Below are positions 42,529-51,195 of a DNA stretch of 64,000 nt, piece by piece. Made by a program: the position numbers and the translations under genes. A model generated the notes under the pieces. That model had not been told where the DNA came from. It saw only the letters and a program-made list of their open reading frames with translations, and ran no database searches. Source of the stretch: Solwaraspora sp. WMMD406 (GTDB lineage: Bacteria > Actinomycetota > Actinomycetes > Mycobacteriales > Micromonosporaceae); NCBI RefSeq assembly GCF_029626025.1, contig NZ_JARUBF010000001.1, forward strand, positions 868,001-932,000. The letters are read 5' to 3'. Numbering within the stretch: position 1 is the stretch's first letter; the number at the start of each line of letters is the position of its first letter.

Positions 42529-42948
42529 ATGTCCAGCCCCGCTGCGCCGACCGAGATCCGCCGAGCGGTCGCCGACCGGGGCGTCGAGGTGACAAGCTTG
42601 GTCAACGATGCCGCGATCGGCTCTTTCGCCCTGTTTGCCGATGTGGACCAAATCAGTCGACCGCCGGGCCGCCGTTGACGTGACGGCGCCGATCGCGCTG
42701 ACAGTGGCCTTCATATGGACGGAGCTGCGTGGCACCGGCCGACGGTGTTCGCTGTCGCCCCCGGAGCCACCGGCACCGACTTACAGCCGGGATGGGGCCG
42801 GACGCGGTGGTGCTCACCGCAGGGAAGGTGCGGGCCGCAGAGGACGTCGTCGCGACCGCGCCGCGCCACCTCGAGCGCCGGGATCCGGGCCCGCCGATCC
42901 GGGCCGCCCGGTTGATGTGGGTGAGGCCGTTGCGTACGTGCCCTGACC
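42529..42948 (+). pseudogene. Decayed SDR-family oxidoreductase
   Basis: Three frames each carry a piece of a classical SDR in the right order. The first is 42529-42678: VADRGVEVTSLVNDAAIGSF, matching the NNAG region, then a stop. The second is about 42690-42735: ALTVAFIWTELRGTG, the region after the YxxxK. The third is about 42745-42948: AVAPGATGTDL, then AEDVVATAPRHLERRDPG. The part with the catalytic Ser and YxxxK is deleted and frameshifts separate the rest, so it is nonfunctional. Confidence 0.7.
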
Positions 42949-42979
42949 TGCCCGGTGGAGCCTCCCCAGGAGCCACCTG

Positions 42980-43237
42980 CTAGTCGAACGTCCAGAAGAA
43001 GTAGTAGACGGAGGGTGGGTAGCCGTACGCGCGGTACTGGCAGAGGTACGAGCTCCACAGGTCGTTCTGGACCCCGTAGGTGCCGTACGAGTTGCAGAAA
43101 CTCAGGCTACTGTAGACGTTGCGGAGGGTGCCGCCCGGCGGGTCCGGGTAGTCCGCCGACGCCGGGGCGACGGTGGTCGCGAACAGTCCGGCCATGGCGA
43201 TCGTGAACGCCACCAGCAATGTGGTCAGTCTTCGCAT
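42980..43237 (-). CDS. Small secreted protein of unknown function
   Basis: 85 residues from ATG 43237 (MRRLTTLLVAF) with GGGAG upstream. The Sec signal peptide ends near PASA (about residue 27); the mature about 58 residues are Tyr/Ser-rich with two cysteines (SFCNSYG and YLCQYR), probably a disulfide. Similar in style to the secreted protein at 61656, though not clearly related in sequence. Confidence 0.65.
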   Translation of the reverse strand: MRRLTTLLVAFTIAMAGLFATTVAPASADYPDPPGGTLRNVYSSLSFCNSYGTYGVQNDLWSSYLCQYRAYGYPPSVYYFFWTFD

Positions 43238-43354
43238 GCATGCTCCCATCGGGTCATTCGCCGACCTCCACGTGCCCTGATGCCGTGGAATCGACATGTA
43301 ACGATCACATTCTTTCATCGTGATCGATGTGATGGAAGGGCTGCCGTCGGATCC

Positions 43355-43584
43355 TCAGTCGAGGCAGAACTCGTTGCCCTCGACGTCGCGCATCACGAGG
43401 CACGACTCGTTGAAACCATCTGCGGTCAGCAATTCCACCCGTACGCGCCGATCGAACTCTTCCCAGGAGGTGAACCCCTTCGGCGGCGGGGGAACGACGT
43501 ACCCCAGCACCTCGCACCAGAACCGGGCGACGGCTCCGGCCGCTCGCAGTCGAAGGTGACCTGGAACTGCTTGACCGATGCCAT
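43355..43584 (-). pseudogene. Decayed VOC-family protein
   Basis: Starts at ATG 43584 with MASVKQFQVTFDCERPEP, then needs a frameshift (near 43530) to continue as VARFWCEVLGYVVPPPPKGF and TSWEEFDRRVRVELLTADGFNE to a stop at 43355. Intact members have about 60-70 more residues between the FDRR and LLTADGFNE segments, so there is also an internal deletion. Glyoxalase/bleomycin-resistance fold by family; no longer functional. Confidence 0.75.
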
Positions 43585-43684
43585 CGGCCCACCATAGATG
43601 CAGGTGTAGCCTCCCGCCGCCCGGTCTCGTCCGCCACGCCGTGCCCGGCGGGCCAGTCCGTGGTGACCTGTCGCGGGGTTGATT

Positions 43685-43741
43685 TTGTCGCAGACAATGT
43701 CGCATTCTATTGCGACAAGAGTTGCGACATGAGTTGCGACA
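43685..43741 (+). promoter_or_regulatory. Array of five TTGCGACA half-sites (GntR operator)
   Basis: TGTCGCA (43698-43704) and TGCGACA (43711-43717) form a perfect inverted repeat with a 6-base centre. A further TTGTCGCA (43685-43692) and two TTGCGACA copies (near 43721-43728 and 43734-43741) complete five half-sites in 57 bases, ending 16 bases before the membrane-protein start. A GntR/YtrA-type gene is the second gene of the operon, so autoregulation is likely. Confidence 0.65.
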
Positions 43742-43756
43742 GAAGGGCGTGGTGAC

Positions 43757-44533
43757 ATGAGCCAGGCAGAGCACCCCGAGACCAGGCAGTGGCTCGACCG
43801 GCACGGTCTGACCGACATCGAGCCGACCCCGCTGCTCGTGGCCCGGCTGGCCGCGCGTCGGCAGGCCACCTTCTACGGCAGCGTCCTACTGGCCGGGTTC
43901 TTGATCGGCGCGGCACTCACCCACGTGTCCCGACTCGGCGACGGCACGTCGGCCCGGCTACGCCTGCTGGTGCTGACCGCCCTGGTGGTCGCGATGCTCG
44001 CGGGCCAGTGGCTGCTCGGCTGGTGGGTCCGGCGCGTCGACCGGCGGGCCGGAGCGCGACTTCCCCGACGGGTGGCGCATCCGGTCGGGTTCGGCTGGCC
44101 GGCGGTGCTGGGCCGGCCGTACGCCGTTTTCGCGGTCGCCACCTTCGCCGGCGCGCTGCTGCTCGCGGTGAGCGTCCTGCCGATCTCCGATCCTGACCTG
44201 CGCGCCGGGGCGGCTGTCGTCCTGATCGGCCTCGCCGGTGCCGGCGTCGGCACGATCCTGCAACTGCGCCAGGTGCTGACCAGTCCGGCCGTGGCGCAGG
44301 ACGAGGCGTCGCTGACGGCCGACGTCATCATGCGGGTCGAGGACGCCCGCGCCCTGGTCACCCCCAACCTGGTCTGGACGCTGCCGGCCATCTTCCTGTA
44401 CGGCGAGTCGCTGGGCTGGTGGAACGCGGTGTCGATCGGACTCGTCCCGGTCGGTGTCGTCGCGCTGGCCCTGATCCACCGCCGGACCGCCGACGTCGGG
44501 GCGACGGCCCGGCAGGCCATGATCGTCCGTTGA
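43757..44533 (+). CDS. Six-helix membrane protein
   Basis: 258 residues from ATG 43757. Six hydrophobic segments (first near residue 42, last near residue 235) and a soluble loop of about 40 residues. No ABC or transport signature is seen. It overlaps (TTGA) the GntR gene, resembling operons in which a YtrA-type regulator is paired with a membrane protein of unknown role, but in YtrA operons an ABC ATPase is usual and is missing here. Confidence 0.7.
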   Translation: MSQAEHPETRQWLDRHGLTDIEPTPLLVARLAARRQATFYGSVLLAGFLIGAALTHVSRLGDGTSARLRLLVLTALVVAMLAGQWLLGWWVRRVDRRAGARLPRRVAHPVGFGWPAVLGRPYAVFAVATFAGALLLAVSVLPISDPDLRAGAAVVLIGLAGAGVGTILQLRQVLTSPAVAQDEASLTADVIMRVEDARALVTPNLVWTLPAIFLYGESLGWWNAVSIGLVPVGVVALALIHRRTADVGATARQAMIVR

Positions 44534-44895
44534 TCGTCATCGACGCGGCCTCGCCGACGCCGCCGTACGAGCAGTTGCGGTCCCAGCTCGCGAAGCAGAT
44601 CCAGGACCGGACGCTGGCCGTCGGCACCAGGCTGCCGACGGTCCGCCGGCTCGCCGCCGACCTCGGCCTCGCCGTGAACACCGTCGGGCGGGCGTACCGG
44701 GAGTTGGAGGAGGCCGGGCTGATCGAAACCCGGGGGCGGGCCGGCTCGTTCGTCTCCGCCGCCGGCGACCAGGCCTTGGAGCAGGCCCGCCGCGCCGCCC
44801 GCGACTACGCGACGATCATCGCTCGGGTCGGCATCGACCCGGCCGAAGCGGTTCGGATCGTCCAAGCGGCCCTCGGCCATCCGTCGACGCCGTGA
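44530..44895 (+). CDS. GntR-family regulator (YtrA-like)
   Basis: 121 residues from TTG 44530 overlapping the previous stop. Winged HTH: YEQLRSQLAKQIQDRTLAVG, TRLPTVRRLAADLGLAVNTV and GLIETRGRAGSFV; the short C-terminal helical part (about 45 residues) is the YtrA type without a large ligand-binding domain. It probably binds the TTGCGACA array upstream. The stop is covered by a 17-bp tandem repeat. Confidence 0.87.
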   Translation: MIVIDAASPTPPYEQLRSQLAKQIQDRTLAVGTRLPTVRRLAADLGLAVNTVGRAYRELEEAGLIETRGRAGSFVSAAGDQALEQARRAARDYATIIARVGIDPAEAVRIVQAALGHPSTP

Positions 44896-44951
44896 ACACG
44901 TTGACGCCGTGAACACGTTGACGCCGTGAACACGTTGACGCCGTGAACACG
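44890..44951. repeat. 17-bp tandem repeat over the GntR stop codon
   Basis: CCGTGAACACGTTGACG occurs three times perfectly (44890-44906, 44907-44923, 44924-44940) with an 11-base partial fourth copy to 44951. The TGA of the GntR gene (44893-44895) is inside unit 1; the repeat ends 3 bases before the convergent DUF2809 gene. Confidence 0.92.
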
Positions 44952-44953
44952 CG

Positions 44954-45400
44954 CTACGGGTGAGCGGCGTCGGCTTTCTGTCGCGGGTAACGACGGTGCC
45001 GCCAGCGGTCGATACCCACGTGCAGCACCAGCAACGGCAGGGCGCCCACCACGTACCAGGCCAGATCGGTGGCGTCGAAATGGGCGCCCAGGACCAGCCG
45101 CGCGAGCAGACTGCGCACGGACAGCTCCGCTGGTATTCCGGTCAGCTGGAACAGTTCGACGAGCCAGCAGAAAGCGACGGCGACCACCCCCGCCAGCGTT
45201 GGCGCGGCCCGGGGTGCCAGGACGAACACGCCGGCGTAGACCATCGACGCGTACAAAGCGGTGCCGGAGTACTGCCGCAGCGCACCGGAACTGTCCAGCA
45301 CACCGTCCCCACTGGCCAGCACCCGGATGCCGAGCGCGATAGCGAGAAATCCGCCAGCGGCAGCCAGACCCGCCAGCCGTGCGCACCACCGGTCCGTCAT
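44954..45400 (-). CDS. DUF2809 membrane protein
   Basis: 148 residues with four hydrophobic segments. The pattern TALYASMVYAGVFVLAP and the central VELFQLTGIPAEL followed by LVLGAHFDATDLAWYVVG are typical of DUF2809. Function unknown. An IS5-type element lies just 12 bases upstream of the ATG (45400), so the native promoter is displaced; expression may depend on the element. Confidence 0.82.
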   Translation of the reverse strand: MTDRWCARLAGLAAAGGFLAIALGIRVLASGDGVLDSSGALRQYSGTALYASMVYAGVFVLAPRAAPTLAGVVAVAFCWLVELFQLTGIPAELSVRSLLARLVLGAHFDATDLAWYVVGALPLLVLHVGIDRWRHRRYPRQKADAAHP

Positions 45401-45412
45401 CGGGCCACTTTA

Positions 45413-46306
45413 GACCGTGTGTCAGTAGGGGTTGTTGCTGGTCAACAGGTTGAGTCGGTCGGCGCGGCGGTAGCAGATCAGAGCGCATGCCAGGTGGAGG
45501 AATCCGAGGTAGTGGGAAGCCTTGCGGTCGTAGCGGCGGACCAGCCGTCGGAACCGGGTCATCCACTCGAGGCAGCGTTCGATGACGTAGCGGTGCCGGC
45601 CCAGCCGCTTCGACGACTCGACGCCCTTGCGCGCGATCCGTGCGACGATGCCGCGTGCGCGCAGCAGGTCGCGGCATTCGGGGTAGTCGTAGCCCTTGTC
45701 GCCGTGGAGTTTGGCCGGTCGTCGACGCGGCCGGCCGACCGGTTGACGCACTGGTGTGACGCCGTCGACCATGTCCTCGAGCATCCGGTGGTCGTTGAGG
45801 TTCGCGGCGGAGACGCCCACGTGCAGCGGCAACCCGCCCCGGTCGCTCATGGCGTGGATCTTGGAGCCGGGCTTGCCCCGGTCCACCGGGCTGGGCCCGG
45901 TCAGGTCCCCCTTTTCACCGCGCGTACGTGCATGCTGTCGACACTCACCCTCGACCAGTCGATCCGCCCGGCCGCGCCGAGGACATCGAGCGTCGCCCGG
46001 TGCAGGGCGGTCATCACCCCGGCCTCGACCCATTCGGCGAACCGGCGGTGCGCGGTGCGCCAGTGGACCGGGAACGAGGCGGGCAGCTTGCGCCACGAGC
46101 AGCCGGACTCCAGTACGTACAGGATCGCCGCGAGCATCGCCCGGTCATCGGTCCGCCGCCGGCCGCCGCCCTGGTGCCTTTCCGGGTGCGGCGGCAGCAA
46201 CGGCCGCGCGAGGTGCCACAACGCGTCGGGGCAGTACTTCTCCACGTCATCCACACCACGTCAACGAATGACCTTGAACTTCAACAACCCCAAACGACAC
46301 ACGGTC
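45413..46306. mobile_element. IS5-family insertion sequence
   Basis: 894 bp with ends GACCGTGTGTC (45413-45423) and GACACACGGTC (46296-46306); similarity of the ends extends about 27 bases through GGGGTTGTTG. TTA is duplicated on both sides (45410-45412 and 46307-46309), as expected for the TNA-targeting IS5 subgroups. Transposase is in two overlapping frames. Confidence 0.92.
45422..46254 (-). CDS. IS5-family transposase, two frames joined by frameshift
   Basis: The first frame (46254 to 45901) encodes the N-terminal DUF4096-like domain with YVLESGCSWRKLPASFPVHW and VSVDSMHVRAVKRG, including the first DDE Asp. The second (to 45422) continues with GDLTGPSPVDRGKPGSKIHA, LHGDKGYDYPECRDLLRARG (second Asp) and RHRYVIERCLEWMTRFRRLVRRYDR (Glu). 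The junction holds GAAAAGGGGG (45906-45915, minus strand), a typical slippery site, so a full protein of about 275 residues is made by programmed frameshifting. Confidence 0.9.
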
Positions 46307-46349
46307 TTAGGCGTTCTCCGCCGCTCCATCGTGGGCGACCATCGTGCAC

Positions 46350-46422
46350 CTCAAGATCAATGTGAGCGTCATCGTTGTCATCCGGGGACTTTGACAACAA
46401 TGACGCTCACATTGATCTTGAG
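46350..46422. repeat. 73-bp perfect-type hairpin with 31-bp arms
   Basis: Arms 46350-46380 (starting CTCAAGATCAATGTGAGCG) and 46392-46422 are complementary at 30 of 31 positions with an 11-base loop. The sequence is notably A/T-richer than its surroundings. It lies 43 bases right of the IS5 element and overlaps the end of a decayed methyltransferase gene. It could be a strong terminator, a MITE-like element or a protein-binding site. Confidence 0.85.
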
Positions 46423-46660
46423 CAGTCGATGACGCGGTGGCGCCTCGACCGACGACGTTCATCGGATGTCCGCAGCTCGGTGGGGCGGCGCAGGGTCAAC
46501 GACTGGAAGCGGCAGTCGCCGTGGCCCGTCCAGGGCGTGGAAGTCGACGAGGTCGAACACGTTGGTGGCGTACCGCCGGATCTGCTCGTCGGTACGCAGC
46601 GAGAAGAACCGGGGCGGGTCGTGGTCGTCCCAGTCCGCGACGCCCTCGGTGCCGTCAACC
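46407..46660 (-). pseudogene. Fragment of a SAM-dependent methyltransferase
   Basis: The minus strand holds WDDHDPPRFFSLRTDEQIRR and VFDLVDFHAL in one frame and, after a frameshift, CRFQSLTLRRPTE in another. This reads as the C-terminal end of a class I methyltransferase. The N-terminal part with the SAM site is missing. The rest of 46423-46889 contains no other gene I recognise. Confidence 0.5.
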
Positions 46661-46889
46661 TGGCGTCGATGCCTTTCGCGCGGCAGGCGACGACCATCGC
46701 CGCAGTGAGGTCGCTGGCCACCGTCACGAGTTGCGGATCTCCCTGCGAAATGTCTGGTACGAGAAGTATCCCGATCGTGTGATGATCAGCTTGGCATGGA
46801 ACTTAGCGTAATGGATATTGATATGACCATGTGACAGGTGGTGCAGTTGTGCTCACTAGCGGGATCCTCCCCACCCCCAGGAGGTCTAC

Positions 46890-48785
46890 ATGCGATTCCG
46901 CCCCTCGACTTCGACAGCCACCTCGATGCGAAGGACGATCGTCCTGGCCATCGCTGGTGTCGTCGGGATCTTCGCCATCGTCACCGGCCCGGTGTCGGCC
47001 GATCCCAAACCGACAGGTGTCGACCGCGACTCGATCGCCGGCCCGTACCGGGTGCTCGGGCCGAAGACCTTCGCCGACCGCGACGCGGTGGCCAAGACCG
47101 GTGCCGCGATCGACTACATCGAGCACGGCGTCCTCAACATCACCGCGACCCGTGCCGAGATCAGGGCGATCGAGGCGCTCGGCTTCGAGGTCGAAGCGGT
47201 CCGCGCCCCGGCCCGTGACACCGGCGACGTGGGCACGATGGACTTCCCGCCCTCGGACTCGGCCTACCACAACTACGCCGAGATGACCGCCGCCGTGAAC
47301 AAGGTCGTCGCGGACCATCCGACCATCGCCCGCAAGATCAGCATTGGTACGTCGTACGAGGGCCGGGACCTGATGGCGGTCAAGATCTCCGACAACGTCG
47401 CCACCGACGAGAACGAACCGGAGATCCTGTTCAACTCACAGCAGCACGCCCGTGAGCACCTCACCGTCGAGATGGCGATCTACCTGCTCAACCTGTTCAC
47501 CGACAGCTACGGCAGCGACTCCCGGATCACCAACATCGTCAACAACCGGGAACTGTGGATCATCCCGAGCGTCAACCCGGACGGCAGCGAGTACGACATC
47601 GCCACCGGCTCCTACCGGTCCTGGCGCAAGAACCGGCAGCCGAACAGCGGCGCCCTGGCGGTCGGCACCGACCTCAACCGCAACTGGGGCTACCTGTGGG
47701 GCTGCTGCGGCGGCTCGTCCGGCTCCCCGTCGTCGGACACCTACCGCGGTCCGTCGGCGTTCTCCGCGCCGGAGACCCAGGCGCTGCGCAACTTCGTCAA
47801 CAGCCGGGTCGTCGGCGGCACCCAGCAGATCAAGGCCAACATCGACTTCCACTCCTACTCGGAGCTGGTGCTCTGGCCGTTCGGCTGGACCACCGCCAAC
47901 ACCCCCAGCGGAATGACCGCCGACCAGTACAACACCTTCGCCACCATCGGCGGCCAGATGGCCGCCACCAACGGCTACACCCCCGAACAGGCGTCCGACC
48001 TCTACATCACCGACGGCAGCAGCATCGACTGGATGTGGGCCGAACACGACATCTGGGCGTACACCTTCGAGCTGTACCCCGGCTCGTCCGGTGGCGGTGG
48101 CTTCTACCCGCCCGACGAGGTGATCCCGACGCAGACCGCCCGTAACCGGGAGGCCGTGCTGATCCTCAGCGAGTACGCCGACTGCCCGTACCGGGCGATC
48201 GGCAAGGAGAGCCAGTACTGCGGCGGCGGCCCGGTCGACCCGCCGGGCACCACCGTCTGGTCGGACACCTTCGAGACCGCGACCGGCTGGACCACCAACC
48301 CCAGCGGTACGGACACCGCCAGCACCGGGCAGTGGGAGCGGGGCGCGGCCCAGGCCACCAGCTCCGGCGGGGCGCTGCAACTCACCCCGTACCAGGGCAG
48401 CAACAGCCTGGTCACCGGCCGGCTGGCCGGTTCGTCGGCCGGTGCGTACGACATCGACGGCGGAGTGACCACCGCCCAGTCGCCGGCGATCAGCCTGCCG
48501 TCGAGCGGCACGTTGACCCTGTCGCTGGCCTGGTACCTGGCGCATCTCAACAACTCGTCGTCGGCGGACTACTTCCGGGTCAGTGTGGTGCACAGCGGTG
48601 GCACGACCACCCTGTTCAACCAGGCCGGCGCGGCCAGCAACCGCTACGGCTCGTGGTCGACCGGCAGCTACAACCTGACCCCGTACGCGGGTCAGTCGGT
48701 GCGCATCGTCGTCCAGGCGGCGGACGCCTCCACCGCCAGCCTGGTCGAGGCCGCCATCGACAACGTGACGATCACCCGGTCCTGA
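46890..48785 (+). CDS. Secreted M14-family zinc carboxypeptidase
   Basis: 631 residues. A signal peptide (ending near VSADP, about residue 37) and a propeptide precede the M14 domain: [13 protein letters not shown] holds the HxxE zinc ligands, TDLNRNWGY the substrate Arg, [14 protein letters not shown] the third zinc His and YTFELYPGS the catalytic Glu. From about residue 450 a C-terminal beta-sandwich domain follows ([14 protein letters not shown]...), common on secreted actinobacterial peptidases. AGGAGGTC is the ribosome-binding site. Confidence 0.93.
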   Translation: MRFRPSTSTATSMRRTIVLAIAGVVGIFAIVTGPVSADPKPTGVDRDSIAGPYRVLGPKTFADRDAVAKTGAAIDYIEHGVLNITATRAEIRAIEALGFEVEAVRAPARDTGDVGTMDFPPSDSAYHNYAEMTAAVNKVVADHPTIARKISIGTSYEGRDLMAVKISDNVATDENEPEILFNSQQHAREHLTVEMAIYLLNLFTDSYGSDSRITNIVNNRELWIIPSVNPDGSEYDIATGSYRSWRKNRQPNSGALAVGTDLNRNWGYLWGCCGGSSGSPSSDTYRGPSAFSAPETQALRNFVNSRVVGGTQQIKANIDFHSYSELVLWPFGWTTANTPSGMTADQYNTFATIGGQMAATNGYTPEQASDLYITDGSSIDWMWAEHDIWAYTFELYPGSSGGGGFYPPDEVIPTQTARNREAVLILSEYADCPYRAIGKESQYCGGGPVDPPGTTVWSDTFETATGWTTNPSGTDTASTGQWERGAAQATSSGGALQLTPYQGSNSLVTGRLAGSSAGAYDIDGGVTTAQSPAISLPSSGTLTLSLAWYLAHLNNSSSADYFRVSVVHSGGTTTLFNQAGAASNRYGSWSTGSYNLTPYAGQSVRIVVQAADASTASLVEAAIDNVTITRS

Positions 48786-48884
48786 TCCACCACGTTCGCG
48801 TCGACACCGATGATCGGGCGGGTCGCGGTGCGGTGTACGTCACCGTACGGCGGCCCGCCCGCTGTCGCGGTTAAGGCAGCTCAC

Positions 48885-49010
48885 CGGTGGTGGGTTACGG
48901 TGCTACCCGACCACCCCGCAGCGAAGCCGGTGCGAATCCGGCGCTGTCCCGCAACTGTGATGCCCCGACCTGTCGGGGTGAGCCAGGTCGCCTGCGGAGC
49001 GGTCGCGAAC
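48885..49010 (+). ncRNA. Cobalamin (B12) riboswitch
   Basis: The core matches the B12 element: a GGTGGTGGG-type paired region (48880-48915), GAAGCCGGTGCGAATCCGGC (48923-48942), CCGCAACTGTGA as the B12 box variant (48949-48960), a short CCCCGACC/TGTCGGGG stem, and AGCCAGG (48981-48987). Downstream GC-rich stems before the ATG at 49110 would form the expression platform. It is expected to shut off the importer when cobalamin is abundant. Confidence 0.9.
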
Positions 49011-49109
49011 CGCGCTCTCGAGGAAGGGCGCCTCGCCACGTGGCCGGGTCAGCAGCACGGACTCCGACCTGTCGGCGAAGCACCAGCCCTCGACCGACAG
49101 GAGGACCAG

Positions 49110-50102
49110 ATGAGCAGACCCCGTTGGCGGACCGCCGCCATGACCCGTACCGATGCCCGAACCGCCGCCCGGACCGGACTACGCGCCGCCGCGATCGCCG
49201 CCGCGCTGGCCCTCACCGTCGCTGGCTGCGGCGGCGGCGCGACCGATGACGAACCGCAGGCCGAGTCGAGTCCGAGCGTCGCCGCCGGTTTTCCGGTGAC
49301 GGTCGGCGAACTCACCCTGGACGAACGGCCGGAACGGATCGTGGCGCTGTCGCCGACCGCGACCGAGATGCTGTTCGCCATCGGCGCGGGCGACCAGGTC
49401 GTCGCCGTCGACGACAACTCCAACCATCCGGCGGGCGTACCCACCACCGACCTGTCCGGGTTCACCCCCAACGCCGAGGCGATCGCCACCTACGAACCGG
49501 ACCTGGTGGTGCTCTCCGGTGACACCAACGGCGTGGTGGCCGGCCTGACCCGGTTGACCATCCCGGTCTACCTGGCGTCGGCGGCGGTGACCCTGGACGA
49601 CACGTACCGCCAGATCAGTGAACTCGGTGCGCTGACCGGGCAGGTCGACGCGGCGAACGACCTGGTCGAGGGCATGCGTACGGAGATCGACAAGCTGGTC
49701 GCGGACGCGCCGAAACCCGCCGAACCGCTCTCCTACTACTACGAACTCGATCCGACGTTCTACACGGTGACCAGTGAGACCTTCATCGGTGCGCTGTTCG
49801 ACATGGTCGGGCTGGTCAACATCGCCGACCCGGCGGACGCCGACGGGGCGGCCGGCGGCTACCCCCAACTGTCGGCCGAAGCGGTGATCGACGCCGACCC
49901 GGATCTGATCTTCCTCGCCGACACCAAGTGCTGCCAGCAGACCGCCGAGACGGTCGCCGACCGGGCCGGCTGGTCGACGATCACGGCCGTCCGCGACGGA
50001 CAGGTCGTCGAACTCGACGACGACATCGCCTCGCGGTGGGGTCCACGCGTGGTCGACCTGGTACGCGCGATCGTCGACGCCGTCGACGCGGCCGCCTCCT
50101 GA
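49110..50102 (+). CDS. btuF: Cobalamin ABC transporter substrate-binding lipoprotein (BtuF-like)
   Basis: 330 residues from ATG 49110 with AGGAGGA upstream. A lipobox (VAGC, about residue 37) follows the signal; the mature protein has the two-lobe periplasmic-binding fold of the BtuF/FhuD group: PERIVALSPTATEMLFAIGA at the start and YEPDLVVLSGDT. Controlled by the B12 riboswitch immediately upstream and followed by permease and ATPase genes, which makes cobalamin the likely cargo over siderophores. Confidence 0.88.
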   Translation: MSRPRWRTAAMTRTDARTAARTGLRAAAIAAALALTVAGCGGGATDDEPQAESSPSVAAGFPVTVGELTLDERPERIVALSPTATEMLFAIGAGDQVVAVDDNSNHPAGVPTTDLSGFTPNAEAIATYEPDLVVLSGDTNGVVAGLTRLTIPVYLASAAVTLDDTYRQISELGALTGQVDAANDLVEGMRTEIDKLVADAPKPAEPLSYYYELDPTFYTVTSETFIGALFDMVGLVNIADPADADGAAGGYPQLSAEAVIDADPDLIFLADTKCCQQTAETVADRAGWSTITAVRDGQVVELDDDIASRWGPRVVDLVRAIVDAVDAAAS

Positions 50103-50103
50103 G

Positions 50104-51195
50104 GTGACGTCCGCCGGAACCGGCCAGGCCGGGGCGATGGTGCCGCGTCGTCACCGCCCCGGCCTGACGGCGGGCTGGTTCGCCGGCGCGCTGCTCGCCG
50201 TCGTGCTGGCCGTGGTCGCCGGGCTGGCCTTCGGGCCGGCCAGCCTGCCGCCGGTGCGGGTCGCCGCCGAACTGCTCAACCTCCTGCCCGGTGCGCAGGT
50301 CGACAGCGGACTGAGCGAGCGGCAGATCGCCATCGTCACCCAGCTGCGACTGCCCCGGGTCGTGCTGGCATTGCTTGTCGGCGGCATGCTGGCGTTGGCC
50401 GGCGGCTGCTACCAGGGGGTGTTCCGCAACCCGCTGGCCGACCCGCACCTGCTCGGCGTGGCAGCCGGTGCCGGCCTGGCGGTCACCGCCGTGATCGCGC
50501 TGCGACCCGGCAGCGGGGTGCTGACCGGGCTGCCGGTGACGGTGCCACTGGCCGCCTTCGTCGGCGCGATCGGCGCCGTCGCCCTGACCTACCTGCTCGG
50601 CGCGGCCGGCGGCCGAGACCGGTCCACCGCGACGCTGATCCTCGCCGGGGTCGCCGTGTCGGCGTTCCTCGCCGCCGGGCAGACCTACCTGCTGCAACGC
50701 AACGTGGACACCATCCGCGAGGTCTACTCCTGGCTGCTCGGTCGGCTCGCCACCGACGGCTGGCACGAGGTCCGGCTGATTCTGCCGTACGCGGTGCTCG
50801 CCGGCCTGGTGGTGCTGGTCCACGGCCGGGAGCTCGACGTGCTGTCGGTCGGCGACGACGAGGCGGCCAGCCTCGGCCTGCACCCCCAACGGTCCCGCTA
50901 CCTGCTGCTCACCGCCGCGTCACTGGGCACCGCCGCCGCGGTGTCGGTGTCCGGGCTGATCGGCTTCATCGGGCTGATCGTGCCGCATCTGGTCCGGCTG
51001 GTCGCCGGCAGCAGCTACCGGATCATCCTGCCGCTGTCGATGCTGCTCGGCGGGGCGTTCCTCACCGTGACCGACGTGGTGGCCCGGACCGTCGCCGCCC
51101 CGGCGGAAATCCCGATCGGGGTGGTCACCGCCTTCTTCGGTGCCCCGTTCTTCGTGCTGGTGCTGCGGACCGCCCGCCGGGCGGTGGTGATGTGA
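50104..51195 (+). CDS. btuC: Cobalamin ABC transporter permease (FecCD/BtuC family)
   Basis: 363 residues, ten membrane segments. LRLPRVVLALLVGGMLALAG and NPLADPHLLGVAAGAGLA are signature segments of the FecCD family, and GLIGFIGLIVPHLVRLV is the ATPase-contacting loop region. GTG 50104 follows the btuF stop by one base. Forms the membrane pore of the importer. Confidence 0.9.
   Translation: MTSAGTGQAGAMVPRRHRPGLTAGWFAGALLAVVLAVVAGLAFGPASLPPVRVAAELLNLLPGAQVDSGLSERQIAIVTQLRLPRVVLALLVGGMLALAGGCYQGVFRNPLADPHLLGVAAGAGLAVTAVIALRPGSGVLTGLPVTVPLAAFVGAIGAVALTYLLGAAGGRDRSTATLILAGVAVSAFLAAGQTYLLQRNVDTIREVYSWLLGRLATDGWHEVRLILPYAVLAGLVVLVHGRELDVLSVGDDEAASLGLHPQRSRYLLLTAASLGTAAAVSVSGLIGFIGLIVPHLVRLVAGSSYRIILPLSMLLGGAFLTVTDVVARTVAAPAEIPIGVVTAFFGAPFFVLVLRTARRAVVM

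Noticed and set aside
42529-42678. The 50-codon frame with ATG 42529 as an intact small gene.
   Set aside because: It corresponds only to the middle part of an SDR and is followed by SDR segments in other frames, so it is part of a pseudogene.
45422-46254. Treating the two IS5 transposase frames as two separate broken genes.
   Set aside because: A slippery GAAAAGGGGG lies at the overlap and both frames carry intact consecutive DDE motifs; programmed frameshifting is usual in this family.
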